From the NCBI GenBank assembly GCA_014526335.1, contig JACTAT010000040.1:3560320-3624319 (forward strand): a stretch of DNA of 64,000 bases. Direction: 5' to 3'. Made by a program: the position numbers and the translations under genes. The DNA comes from Chrysaora quinquecirrha. Taxonomy: Eukaryota > Cnidaria > Scyphozoa > Semaeostomeae > Pelagiidae. Shown here in pieces: positions 60,001 through 61,141 of this stretch. The notes under the pieces were generated by a model. The model was given only the letters and a program-made list of their open reading frames with translations. It did no database searches and had not been told where the DNA came from. Each line of letters opens with the position of its first letter. Positions within the stretch are counted from its first letter, which is position 1.

Positions 60001-60164
60001 AATTTATTTTTCAGACAAAGAATGCCGTTACTGAAGCGATATCCAAGTTTACTGAAGACCTGGCGAACTATGTCGAAGAATTGAGAGCGAAGCTGCTTGA
60101 ACTGGACACGAGTGTTATTTCGAAATCACTGGAGACAACAGCCCTTACAGAATTATTCGAAAAG
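1..60164 (+). CDS. NAA25: NAA25, NatB auxiliary subunit (5'-partial; 24 exons seen)
   Basis: Auxiliary, TPR-type subunit of the NatB N-alpha-acetyltransferase. With the catalytic subunit NAA20 it acetylates nascent proteins starting Met-Asp/Glu/Asn/Gln at the ribosome. Exons: 1-48, 605-710, 1030-1110, 6281-6392, 7537-7632, 8536-8666, 9380-9501, 11434-11496, 12207-12342, 13586-13672, 14301-14417, 14560-14629, 15020-15119, 15702-15749, 15885-15988, 16844-16905, 17751-17820, 18245-18287, 19344-19550, 20294-20414, 21437-21502, 21607-21704, 22656-22751 and probably 60015-60164. All junctions are GT-AG and all phases agree (2334 nt, 778 codons). Family landmarks in order: [48 protein letters not shown], then a Lys-rich stretch, as in vertebrate NAA25 (about 970 aa). 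About 150 N-terminal residues and the C-terminal end lie outside or were not found. An antisense GPCR and a T-box gene lie in its introns. Confidence 0.93.
605..710 (+). CDS. NAA25: NAA25 window exon 2
   Basis: Starts [10 protein letters not shown] after TTTCAAG and ends KIEAEA plus one base before GTAATA. Contains the strongly conserved LPLAERMV and KIEAEAE motifs. The longer open frame starting at 434 is intron sequence read through. Confidence 0.93.
1030..1110 (+). CDS. NAA25: NAA25 window exon 3
   Basis: Encodes [20 protein letters not shown] and onward, a helical TPR-like segment. The split Glu codon joins exactly to the preceding exon. The donor GTATGT is followed within 60 bases by a degenerate tandem array. 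Confidence 0.93.
1170..1400. repeat. Degenerate ~17-bp tandem array (CTCCAAATTGCACT-like)
   Basis: About eight diverged units of the form CTCTCCAAATTGCACTC follow one another just inside NAA25 intron 3. The array keeps open frames on both strands (1161-1382 plus, 1128-1388 minus), which look like by-products of the repeat and not genes. Confidence 0.7.
1793..2797 (-). CDS. Intronless class A (rhodopsin-family) GPCR
   Basis: A 334-residue seven-transmembrane receptor in a single exon, antisense inside NAA25 intron 3. Landmarks: two N-terminal N-glycosylation-type sites (N3, N4 region); TM1 GTVANLF with the family Asn at 40; TM2 LSIAD with Asp68; Cys97 and Cys174, able to form the TM3-ECL2 disulfide; SRF at 123-125 where DRY is usual; Trp151 in TM4; CWSP at 250-253 in TM6; NSTIDPIIY at 291-299 in place of NPxxY. 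A basic C-tail follows. The ligand cannot be told; it resembles peptide/amine-type orphan receptors of invertebrates. The first Met precedes a short extracellular tail of normal length, so the start is reasonable. Confidence 0.9.
   Translation of the reverse strand: MENNTTLTTNMLRPAIFEEPIQTVLNVLFLVISITGTVANLFVLLLIIKTKELHTPLNFLLMNLSIADLIGGLGIYPYIFIDVSRTTIRGTAADILCSFSSGLIVFFICSGESVLTLCAISFSRFLSMKFPMRNGLKLTKSASVYFIIVSWIASIVLLVPNGLSFRYENNTGYCYRYYRKGINMKIYSSITTIFGTVLPITMMGLTYFATWRQLWRTNSSQAQETMRGTLRSRKKVMVLLGLLIATYITCWSPFYVYWTMVPLLKYYPDTPEGRIKIFRFYTVAVLFGLCNSTIDPIIYTLRGEQFKRQIRIKFLRSNAVARLDTRTAGSENRS
3343..3478. repeat. TTTCCTTCCAGTA tandem repeat
   Basis: Imperfect units of TTTCCTTCCAG(T/G) form two higher-order copies of about 52 bp (starting near 3354 and 3405). 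The two overlapping Phe/Ser-rich open frames here are products of the repeat. Confidence 0.75.
4160..4540 (+). mobile_element. TA-flanked MITE, AAGCAAC subfamily, copy A
   Basis: Flanked by TA on both sides, it ends in TTGCTTATTAAAAAAAAAGTG and starts with a run of T then AATAAGCAAC. Internal AAGCAAC/GTTGCTT motifs recur beside CAGCCCTC. 381 bp with no coding capacity. Same orientation as 48727-49114 and opposite to 28368-28719. Confidence 0.85.
4541..4590 (+). repeat. SINE 3'-end fragment
   Basis: The stretch around 4543-4575 (TTGTGGTATGCCA then TATGGAAAAA) matches the segment after the B box of the SINE at 18500-18700. Only the 3' end is present, directly against the MITE. Confidence 0.45.
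5668..5985. mobile_element. Possible small element with degenerate inverted ends
   Basis: The left end (CCCCCGGGGTGCA then GGGTGTGCCTACC) and the reverse complement of the right end (GGGGGCTGCACTTC then CGGTGTGCCTGCC) resemble one another. Several TCCGGAA motifs lie between. No target duplication was found. Confidence 0.35.
6281..6392 (+). CDS. NAA25: NAA25 window exon 4
   Basis: Encodes [20 protein letters not shown] then [15 protein letters not shown]. The LxxWPxxN block is conserved in NAA25. Ends in phase 2 before GTGATT. Confidence 0.92.
6430..6703. mobile_element. PIF/Harbinger-like MITE (TAA target duplication)
   Basis: 274 bp with terminal inverted repeats starting GGCCCTGGCCAAACGATCAA and flanked by TAA at 6427-6429 and 6704-6706. 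Three-base TWA duplications and GGCCC-type ends are typical of PIF/Harbinger. Internal CAAACATTTG/AAAACATTG motifs echo the ends. Non-coding. Second copy at 51971-52250. Confidence 0.85.
6708..6800 (+). repeat. Fragment of AAGGAAC-subfamily MITE
   Basis: AAAAAATTAAGGAAC, AAGGAACTATTAAGG and GATGAAAAACTAAGAA match the inside of the complete element at 44582-44946. Both ends are missing. Confidence 0.6.
6807..7055 (-). mobile_element. TA-flanked MITE, AAGCAAC subfamily, copy B
   Basis: Begins CACTTATTTTTTTAATAGGC and ends GCTTATTAAAAAAGAAGTG between TA dinucleotides. The inside resembles copy 42873-43139 (shared GCAAACTTGTCAA, AGCCAAAAA, CCAGTCATTCTGTGAGGGCT) more than the longer copies, so this is a shorter branch of the subfamily. 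Confidence 0.82.
7078..7220. repeat. Dispersed repeat with GACTGGCTAAACCAGTC hairpin
   Basis: Starts with the small palindrome ACTGGCTAAACCAGT and contains TTATTAGCGACCTATCAGTT. The same order of motifs recurs at 32361-32480. Class unknown. Confidence 0.55.
7537..7632 (+). CDS. NAA25: NAA25 window exon 5
   Basis: Encodes [20 protein letters not shown] and on to the next splice. Equivalent to the DDWQFYLTYFDSVF block of vertebrate NAA25. Phase 2 at both ends. Confidence 0.94.
8536..8666 (+). CDS. NAA25: NAA25 window exon 6
   Basis: Encodes a helix ending [13 protein letters not shown] followed by [14 protein letters not shown]. The RGPxLAxxEL motif is conserved. Acceptor TTTTTTCAG, donor GTAAAT, ends in phase 1. 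Confidence 0.94.
8884..9188. mobile_element. hAT-like MITE, CAGGGGTGCA ends
   Basis: Left end CAGGGGTGCAAAAGT and right end ACTTTATGCACCCCTG are inverted copies of a typical hAT terminus. GCGACC(A/G)GCA also repeats subterminally. 305 bp and non-coding. The flanking 8-mers do not match, so the insertion is old or the ends are imprecise. Confidence 0.6.
9380..9501 (+). CDS. NAA25: NAA25 window exon 7
   Basis: Encodes [20 protein letters not shown] then [15 protein letters not shown]. The KFGxxxCCFxDL block is diagnostic of NAA25. The true acceptor is TGTTTTAG at 9379; the open frame reaching back to 9313 is intron. Confidence 0.94.
10044..10382. mobile_element. Inverted-repeat element with GATCCAG motifs
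   Basis: GAGAGAAACTG near 10061 and CAGTTTCTCTC near 10355 are inverted ends. Inside, GATCCAG/CTGGATC and CTGGCTC recur about ten times with AAACG spacers. Non-coding, and no clear target duplication. Confidence 0.6.
11434..11496 (+). CDS. NAA25: NAA25 window exon 8
   Basis: A 21-codon exon, [20 protein letters not shown] plus N, between TATTTAG and GTAAGT. It matches the FINQLL segment of the family. Phase 0 at both ends, so it could be skipped without a frameshift. Confidence 0.85.
11654..12049 (+). pseudogene. BEL/Pao retrotransposon integrase fragment, truncated
   Basis: A piece of an integrase catalytic core: HIGVDFAGP carries the first Asp, TRALHLE follows, and [12 protein letters not shown] carries the second Asp. 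The frame stops shortly after, before the region that should hold the catalytic Glu. No protease, reverse transcriptase or LTR is visible. A dead scrap inside NAA25 intron 8, annotated as an old mobile-element remnant. Confidence 0.85.
12110..12176. repeat. (TTGA)n-type microsatellite
   Basis: Runs of GATTGATTGATT grade into GATTTGATTTATTTG. Lies about 30 bases before the acceptor of NAA25 exon 9. Confidence 0.8.
12207..12342 (+). CDS. NAA25: NAA25 window exon 9
   Basis: Encodes [20 protein letters not shown] and the helix around [11 protein letters not shown]. Equivalent to IRALQQHLCVVQLTRLLGLY in vertebrates. Ends in phase 1 before GTAAGT. Confidence 0.93.
12600..13135. mobile_element. Diverged Harbinger-like MITE remnant, split by another MITE
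   Basis: Left part (12625-12719) has GTCAAACATTTGAAAT and AACATTGCTCGTCAAAC. Right part (12985-13130) has AAGCAATGTTTTG, ATGGCCAAACGTTCAAACAT and CAAATTTCAAATGTTTTGGC. Both parts match the elements at 6430 and 51971. The TTAA-flanked element 12724-12975 sits between them. Confidence 0.6.
12724..12975. mobile_element. TTAA-flanked CpG-rich MITE, copy 1
   Basis: Flanked by TTAA at 12720-12723 and 12976-12979. Ends read GGTTAAATTAGGAGACATGT and CTTCCTAGTTTAGCTAGGCC. Inside are GTCGCGCG and (G)GAGAC motifs unusually rich in CpG for this window. 252 bp. The 78-aa frame over it is not a gene. Second copy 62662-62929. Confidence 0.75.
13586..13672 (+). CDS. NAA25: NAA25 window exon 10 (second of two close acceptors)
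   Basis: The first AG (13580-13581) would give a frame that does not join the next exon. Using the AG at 13584-13585 gives [20 protein letters not shown] and LLLRSRERK, which contains the conserved LLAVH and joins exon 11 in frame. Two candidate acceptors four bases apart (CAG|GTAG|). Confidence 0.88.
13697..13816. mobile_element. 120-bp hairpin MITE, AGCAAAAGTATTGC ends
   Basis: Left arm AGCAAAAGTATTGCACAGG then GACTAAAAAT, and right arm ATTTTTAGTC then CCTGTGTAATACTTTTGCT, pair along about 31 bases. The terminal sequence is related to the 1-kb foldback element at 47523-48554. Confidence 0.8.
14301..14417 (+). CDS. NAA25: NAA25 window exon 11
   Basis: Encodes [20 protein letters not shown] then [19 protein letters not shown]. 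The LLEExxxHSPSNxxFKLLL block is conserved. Phase 1 to phase 1. Confidence 0.95.
14560..14629 (+). CDS. NAA25: NAA25 window exon 12
   Basis: Encodes [20 protein letters not shown] then DTLG. Matches the GAFxP...HDTIGY block. Ends in phase 2 before GTACGT. Confidence 0.93.
15020..15119 (+). CDS. NAA25: NAA25 window exon 13
   Basis: Encodes [20 protein letters not shown] then [13 protein letters not shown], matching YLLTRY...LRFFHSNQKD in vertebrates. The open frame starting at 15050 is an out-of-phase shadow. Confidence 0.94.
15180..15560 (-). repeat. Decayed AAGGAAC-subfamily MITE
   Basis: GTTCCTTAA, AGTTCTTTAAATTTT and GGTTCCTTATAATTC recur with the CAAGGCTTAGC-like spacer of the subfamily. 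The ends are too eroded to place. Confidence 0.45.
15702..15749 (+). CDS. NAA25: NAA25 window exon 14
   Basis: A 16-codon exon, [16 protein letters not shown], carrying the invariant AYKYGAF motif. Phase 0 at both ends, so skipping it would remove this motif while keeping the frame. Confidence 0.95.
15885..15988 (+). CDS. NAA25: NAA25 window exon 15
   Basis: Encodes [20 protein letters not shown] then a long helix. Equivalent to KIPEFIAFRNRLNSSLHF. Ends in phase 2 before GTGAGT. Confidence 0.94.
16015..16285 (-). mobile_element. tRNA-derived SINE, GGTTCAAACC B box (minus strand)
   Basis: On the minus strand a B-box-like GGTTCAAACC lies near 16235, just downstream of a tRNA-like GCTCGCCCAAGG. 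A body of about 180 bp runs to an A-rich tail (TAAAAATAAAAATAAAATC) at the low-coordinate end. Only one copy in the window, so the assignment rests on the promoter box and the tail. Confidence 0.5.
16844..16905 (+). CDS. NAA25: NAA25 window exon 16
   Basis: Encodes [20 protein letters not shown] with split codons at both ends. Aligns with the LAESIKSMNLRPEEDD region. Low conservation, but phase and position fit. Confidence 0.85.
17118..17453. mobile_element. Inverted-repeat element, AAGCCAGGCTTTTGTCGAC ends, copy 1
   Basis: Left end AAGCCAGGCTTTTGTCGACC and right end GTCAACATAAGCTTGGCTT are inverted. Internal GTCGAC, AACTAGTTGC and GCGAGAGCGCT motifs recur. Second copy at 61943-62280 shares AGTTGCGATAAATT and the AGAGCGCT motif. 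Non-coding. Confidence 0.7.
17751..17820 (+). CDS. NAA25: NAA25 window exon 17
   Basis: Encodes [20 protein letters not shown] then IPS. The DNRDxxVxxxxD block matches vertebrate DNRDLNVFFSWD. Phase 1 to phase 2. Confidence 0.93.
18245..18287 (+). CDS. NAA25: NAA25 window exon 18
   Basis: A 43-base exon encoding [14 protein letters not shown], matching the LSLEEE segment. Found by phase continuity between exons 17 and 19. Confidence 0.85.
18500..18700 (+). mobile_element. tRNA-derived SINE, TAGCTCAGTGG/GGTTCGAATCC, copy 1
   Basis: An A box (TAGCTCAGTGG, near 18608) and B box (GGTTCGAATCC, near 18652) lie at tRNA-like spacing. A shared leader (GGTGCTGAAGAAGG, GACTTCATTGAGC) and a shared trailer (CCAATTGTGGAAAAATCTTT) also occur at 38470-38640 on the minus strand. 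The dispersed flanks argue against a working tRNA gene. Confidence 0.75.
19344..19550 (+). CDS. NAA25: NAA25 window exon 19
   Basis: The largest exon seen (69 codons). Starts [20 protein letters not shown], like LWLRIRSLTLRLISG in vertebrates, then a variable acidic stretch (about residues 20-45) and a helix ending [10 protein letters not shown]. Phase 0 at both ends. Confidence 0.93.
20294..20414 (+). CDS. NAA25: NAA25 window exon 20
   Basis: Encodes [20 protein letters not shown] then [16 protein letters not shown]. Corresponds to the segment before the ELDTSGLEDT region in vertebrates. The next intron holds the GTATG satellite. Confidence 0.88.
20930..21425. repeat. (GTATG)n/(GTATT)n pentanucleotide satellite
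   Basis: About 490 bases of GGTAT/TGTAT/GATAT units. The middle (about 21233-21290) is an almost pure (GTATG)n run. Several long frames full of Met-Val-Trp-Tyr-Gly arise from the repeat and are not genes. It ends about 12 bases before the next NAA25 exon. Confidence 0.95.
21437..21502 (+). CDS. NAA25: NAA25 window exon 21
   Basis: Encodes [20 protein letters not shown], matching GLEDTMEIQERIENSFKSLL. Acceptor TACTTTTCTAG lies immediately after the pentanucleotide satellite. Phase 1 to phase 1. Confidence 0.9.
21607..21704 (+). CDS. NAA25: NAA25 window exon 22
   Basis: Encodes [20 protein letters not shown] then [22 protein letters not shown] of vertebrates aligns with [10 protein letters not shown]. 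Ends in phase 0 before GTTCGT. Confidence 0.92.
22656..22751 (+). CDS. NAA25: NAA25 window exon 23 with Lys-rich stretch
   Basis: Encodes [20 protein letters not shown] then [12 protein letters not shown]. The hydrophobic helix followed by a poly-Lys run is the hallmark near the C-terminus of NAA25. Ends in phase 0 before GTATGT, the donor of what would be a 37-kb intron. Confidence 0.93.
22752..25783 (+). other. Intron sequence, no gene recognised
   Basis: Apart from the SINE at 23743-23930, I see no conserved protein, RNA gene or clear element here. Open frames at 22764-23090, 23411-23746 and 24638-25027 have no recognisable domain and unremarkable composition. Confidence 0.5.
23743..23930 (-). 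mobile_element. tRNA-derived SINE with CACCTT tail, copy 1 (minus)
   Basis: On the minus strand: TCTAATCCAGCTGG (A-box-like), TGTCAGAAGCTCAG, B box GGTTCGAGCA, then ACTGGCGCTAAAAACACC and a (TTTCACCTTCACC)n tail. Nearly the same as 58011-58190 on the plus strand, including the unusual tail. Confidence 0.75.
25792..27106. mobile_element. 1.3-kb DNA transposon, 8-bp target duplication ACTAAGAG
   Basis: Terminal inverted repeats of about 40 bp begin CCCGGGGGTGAAGCTGCCCA. Exact ACTAAGAG duplications lie at 25784-25791 and 27107-27114. Subterminal CCAAGACTGGGG(G/T) and CCAAAACTGGGG motifs repeat inside each end. No transposase is encoded. An 8-bp duplication suggests hAT or a similar superfamily, though the CCCGGG end is atypical for hAT. 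Confidence 0.88.
27115..28367 (+). other. Intron sequence with a local partial duplication
   Basis: CATGGAGTTGCCTT and CCATTGCCTTTGTTGGCAAT occur near 27960-28020, and again slightly changed at 28080-28150, suggesting a small duplication. A minus-strand frame at 27775-28101 (108 aa) has no recognised domain. Confidence 0.4.
28368..28719 (-). mobile_element. TA-flanked MITE, AAGCAAC subfamily, copy C
   Basis: The cleanest copy: CACTTTTTTTTAATAAGCAA at the left, GCTTATTAAAAAAAAGTG at the right, TA on both sides. AAGCAAC occurs repeatedly inside, often followed by GAGGGCT. Opposite orientation to 4160-4540. Confidence 0.9.
28720..28800. repeat. Partial second MITE end next to copy C
   Basis: AGTTGCTTACAGTAATTCAA, TTGAGCCCTCGAGTTG and TAGTTGCTTATT repeat internal and terminal motifs of copy C, as a short tail fragment. 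Confidence 0.55.
28801..32360 (+). other. Intron sequence, little recognised
   Basis: Contains weak matches to Harbinger-like motifs near 30100-30240 (CAAACACTGTTCGTCAAA, GCAAAACATTGCC) and a G-tract at 31374-31384. No coding exon or RNA gene could be supported. Confidence 0.4.
32361..32480. repeat. Dispersed repeat, second copy
   Basis: AGACTGGCTACACCAGTC and TTATTAGCGACCTATCAGTT in the same order as at 7078-7220. A GAGTCTAGTGTAGCATA segment at about 32465 recurs at about 32526. Confidence 0.55.
34345..34720 (+). promoter_or_regulatory. Possible promoter/5' leader of the T-box gene
   Basis: A locally GC- and CpG-richer stretch (CCGCGGCGTCGAATTGTCGG) with a CCAAT box at 34438-34442 lies 280 bases before the first ATG. 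Inferred from position and composition only. Confidence 0.3.
34721..34841 (+). CDS. T-box gene exon 1
   Basis: Encodes the start [20 protein letters not shown] and a polar N-terminal tail. Ends in phase 1 before GTAAGC. Confidence 0.88.
34721..57077 (+). CDS. Tbx4/5-class T-box transcription factor, complete, 7 exons
   Basis: Nuclear DNA-binding regulator of development. Exons: 34721-34841, 39761-40025, 44258-44525, 46861-47013, 49195-49286, 54872-54990, 56671-57077. They total 1425 nt, in phase throughout, giving 474 residues plus stop. The T-box starts near [11 protein letters not shown] at the end of exon 2 and runs to NPFAKGFRG in exon 5. Key motifs are [56 protein letters not shown] and [17 protein letters not shown]. 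The YVHPDSP, HLDxFGH and KGFRG wording fits Tbx4/5 better than Tbx2/3. The C-terminal region is Ser/Pro/Tyr-rich and unstructured. The first Met has a good context (AAAAATGG). Introns carry many MITEs. Lies on the NAA25 strand between its exons 23 and 24. Confidence 0.95.
36066..36570. repeat. Minisatellite, ~125-bp unit, four copies
   Basis: ACTGACTAATTACTTTGTTGC starts a unit near 36069, 36190, 36320 and (diverged) 36451. Each continues through AAAATCATTCTTCTAGCTTC and AGCTCGTTTCAG to GGAAAACAACG. Sits in T-box intron 1. A smaller two-copy repeat (GACCATCAGACCTAATGTAA) lies at 35552-35613. Confidence 0.85.
36571..39760 (+). other. T-box intron 1, remainder
   Basis: Holds the minus-strand SINE at 38470-38640 and otherwise nothing I can support. 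Open frames at 38207-38506 and 38409-38684 overlap the SINE or have no domain. Confidence 0.5.
38470..38640 (-). mobile_element. tRNA-derived SINE, copy 2 (minus)
   Basis: Minus strand shows GACGACTTCATTGAGC, TTAGCTTAGTGG (A box), TTGGCTCTCTGGTCATGCAG and GGTTCGAA (B box), then CCAATTGTGGAAAAATCTTT. Same family as 18500-18700. Confidence 0.72.
39761..40025 (+). CDS. T-box gene exon 2
   Basis: A variable Ser/Asn-rich linker, then the start of the T-box: [20 protein letters not shown] and IITKAG. Acceptor GTTTACACAG, donor GTAGGC, phase 1 to 2. Confidence 0.95.
41700..42450. repeat. CTAA-rich satellite with ~365-bp higher-order duplication
   Basis: AACTAACTAACTGACTAACT-type runs. The segment CCCGTATAATGATTTTATTC occurs near 41828 and again near 42191, and CCGTCAACTGAGCAACTAAA near 41924 and 42290. 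So an interspersed unit of about 365 bp was duplicated in tandem. Confidence 0.88.
42873..43139 (-). mobile_element. TA-flanked MITE, AAGCAAC subfamily, copy D (worn)
   Basis: TTTTTTAATAAGCAACTGAC at the left and GTTGTTTATTAAAAAAATG at the right, with TA flanks. Internal AAGCAACTTTGAGGGCT and CAGTCATTCTGTGAGGGCTG place it with 6807-7055. Confidence 0.75.
44258..44525 (+). CDS. T-box gene exon 3
   Basis: Core T-box: [20 protein letters not shown], the [10 protein letters not shown] strand, [19 protein letters not shown] and [12 protein letters not shown]. The Met at 44262 is internal, not a start. Phase 2 to 0. Confidence 0.97.
44582..44946 (+). mobile_element. TA-flanked MITE, AAGGAAC subfamily
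   Basis: CACGTTTTTTTTATAAGGAA to GTTCCTTATAAAAGAACGTG, TA on both sides, 365 bp. AAGGAAC is repeated inside, next to GAGGCTGAAAA/TTTCAGCCTC. The frame at 44567-44785 is spurious. Confidence 0.88.
44949..46860 (+). other. T-box intron 3, remainder
   Basis: No exon, RNA gene or clear element supported. A 120-aa open frame (46202-46564) has no recognisable domain or splice support. Confidence 0.45.
46861..47013 (+). CDS. T-box gene exon 4
   Basis: Encodes [20 protein letters not shown] then [19 protein letters not shown]. 51 codons, phase 0 at both ends. Acceptor TCTTTTCCAG. Confidence 0.97.
47523..48554. mobile_element. 1.03-kb foldback element, TTA target duplication
   Basis: Ends GGGTACAAAAGTATTGC and GCAATACTTTTGTACCC, flanked by TTA at 47520-47522 and 48555-48557. 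The arms pair closely for about 200 bp and more loosely to the centre: TAGGTGAGTAACTTTTG at 47943 faces CAAAAGTCACTCACCTGA at 48152. The whole element is one large inverted repeat. The frames at 47437-47634, 47716-47925 and 47989-48303 are by-products. Confidence 0.88.
48727..49114 (+). mobile_element. TA-flanked MITE, AAGCAAC subfamily, copy E
   Basis: CACTTTTTTTTAATACGTAT at the left, GCTTATTTAAAAAAGTG at the right, TA flanks, 388 bp. Colinear with 4160-4540. Lies 80 bases before T-box exon 5. Confidence 0.85.
49195..49286 (+). CDS. T-box gene exon 5 (end of T-box)
   Basis: Encodes [20 protein letters not shown] then [10 protein letters not shown]. Ends in phase 2 before GTATGC. Confidence 0.95.
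49287..51970 (+). other. T-box intron 5, first part
   Basis: Nothing recognised except a GAT-rich stretch (TGATGATTATGATGATGAAA) near 51160-51310. Minus-strand frames around 49835-50421 and 50644-50901 have no domain. Confidence 0.45.
51971..52250. mobile_element. PIF/Harbinger-like MITE (TTA target duplication)
   Basis: GGCCTTGGCCAAACGATCAA to GATCGTTTGGCCGGGGCC, TTA at 51968-51970 and 52251-52253, 280 bp. Internal AAACATTGCTTG and CAAACATTTG repeats. Sister of 6430-6703. Confidence 0.88.
53712..54067. mobile_element. TA-flanked MITE, AAGAAAC subfamily
   Basis: CACGGTTTTTTTTATAAGAA to TTTCTTATAAAAAAACGTG, TA flanks, 356 bp. AAGAAACT recurs at least five times inside, on one strand. Confidence 0.86.
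54161..54511. mobile_element. TTA-flanked MITE with perfect 45-bp inverted repeat
   Basis: GGCCCTAAAAAAAGGAACTG to CAGTTCCTTTGCCCATGGCC, TTA at 54158-54160 and 54512-54514. GGAACTGAACATTT at the left end recurs inverted at about 54305 and at the right end. Arms 54356-54400 and 54446-54490 are exact reverse complements around a 45-nt loop. The 87-aa minus-strand frame reflects the hairpin. Confidence 0.88.
54872..54990 (+). CDS. T-box gene exon 6 (alternative acceptors)
   Basis: Starting after AGCAAG at 54871, the exon joins both neighbours in frame: [20 protein letters not shown] then [19 protein letters not shown]. The stronger-looking acceptor TCATCTTCCAG ends at 54857. Using it adds 14 bases, shifts the frame and stops at 54919, giving a form of about 320 residues ending just after the T-box. 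Confidence 0.75.
55130..55640. repeat. Low-complexity TTGGCTTGG-type region
   Basis: Loose pentamer-like runs of TTGGCTTTGCTTGG, CTTGACTTTGC and GGCTTGCCTT. The 108-aa Leu-rich frame at 55185-55511 comes from this bias and is not called. Confidence 0.6.
55674..56500. mobile_element. hAT-like element, 8-bp duplication CTCAGAAT
   Basis: Left end CAGGGCCGTCGCTAGGA and right end CGTAGCTACGGCCCTG are inverted. Exact CTCAGAAT duplications lie at 55666-55673 and 56501-56508. C/G-tracts lie just inside both ends. 827 bp with no transposase. It sits in T-box intron 6. Confidence 0.88.
56671..57077 (+). CDS. T-box gene exon 7 (C-terminus)
   Basis: Encodes [20 protein letters not shown] and a Pro/Ser/Tyr-rich tail ending [10 protein letters not shown] before TAG at 57075-57077. 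Low-complexity activation-type region with no known fold. Met at 56733 is internal. Confidence 0.92.
57521..57592 (+). terminator. Possible poly(A) signals of the T-box gene
   Basis: ATTAAA at 57521-57526 and again at 57587-57592, 440-515 bases after the stop codon. Variant hexamers, so tentative. Confidence 0.3.
57593..60014 (+). other. Stretch between T-box gene and NAA25 exon 24
   Basis: Contains a SINE (58011-58190) and a two-copy ACCACATCAA/CCCACCACAATA repeat (58675-58800). A 61-aa frame at 59433-59618 has no recognised domain. Confidence 0.45.
58011..58190 (+). mobile_element. tRNA-derived SINE with CACCTT tail, copy 2
   Basis: GTGGTGTAATCCAGCTGAC (A-box region), TGTCAGAAGCTCAG, B box GGTTCGAGCCC, ACTGGCGCTAAAACACC and a TTTCACCTTCACCTTCACC tail. 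Matches 23743-23930 in inverse orientation. Confidence 0.78.
60015..60164 (+). CDS. NAA25: Probable NAA25 window exon 24
   Basis: 50 codons in phase 0 between TTATTTTTCAG and [37 protein letters not shown], then a tail ending TELFEK. This helical segment resembles the region after the poly-Lys stretch in vertebrate NAA25 (LISNVVDCIKGLETHLIALK). The phase fits exon 23. The usual PPVFxxF block is not seen, so a short exon may be missing between them. Could instead belong to an unknown gene. Confidence 0.6.
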
Positions 60165-60291
60165 GTGAGTTTGTTTTCATATTTTTCGTTATTTTAAGGT
60201 CTCACTTATAGGTCTCATTGACTGACTGATAGGCAACTTGCAGACAATTTTTGAAATTGCGAGCGAGGGCACCTTGGAATAGCTCGGAATA

Positions 60292-60683
60292 CACACTTTT
60301 TTTTATAAGAATACCTTATTTTTTGCCGAGCCTCGATTATTCTTAAGCTAATTCGATTTTGAGCCTGAAAATATTCTTAAATTATTCTTAATCATCAATG
60401 TTGTAAATTGGCCTGAAGATCAAGAGAAATAAGTCAAATCTATGTCATTTGTTATTTTATTAATAAAAAGAGTTACTGTATCAAAGAGTCAGACAGGATG
60501 TATGCATTTCAAAACAAATACAGTTGCCTGACAATCACACTTATTGTGCAGTGTAAAAAACGCAGAAAAATAAAAATGATCTTCGTCAAGCTTGAGCCTC
60601 AGATTATTCTTAAACAATTCTTAAATTTCAGCAATTTTGAGCCTGAATATTCTTATAGACTGTATTCTTATAAAAAAAGTGTG
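60292..60683. mobile_element. TA-flanked MITE, AAGAATA subfamily
   Basis: CACACTTTTTTTTATAAGAA to TTCTTATAAAAAAAGTGTG, TA flanks, 392 bp. ATTCTTAA recurs inside next to GAGCCT(G/C)A. It directly follows NAA25 exon 24. Confidence 0.87.
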
Positions 60684-60781
60684 TAGTCTACTCGATTATA
60701 TATTTCAGTAAAGTCAAGATGTATAGACGGGCTTCATTATTCGAATTATAGCAAAAATGGGGCACAATCTTCAGAGACTAA

Positions 60782-61141
60782 GGTCCTGGCCTGGTCAAAC
60801 GATCAAACACTGTTTCTCAAACGTTTGAAATATCATCATTATTATATATGAAAAAGGAGAGCCACTAGTTATTTTGTTCCTCATTGTTACTCAAACATTG
60901 AGTTTGTAAAACACAATGTTTGAACCTTTGTTTTTGTTGTAAAAATTTGCTTGTCTTGTCACACAATTATGCTCGCAACAAGCAAACGATGTTGCCAGTC
61001 AGACATTTTCATGAACTACCCTTGCAGTCTCGTTTGAAATGTTTGTGCAAGCTTTGTTTTGGAATTTGGGCCAACAGTCAGACTATTGTTGCAGGAGCAC
61101 AACATTCAAATGTTTGACAAACAATGTTTGATCGTTGTGCC
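60782..61141. mobile_element. Diverged Harbinger-like MITE
   Basis: GGTCCTGGCC and TCAAACGATCAAACACTG at the left, CAAACAATGTTTGATCGTTG at the right, with internal AAACATTG motifs. The target duplication is no longer clear. Confidence 0.6.
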
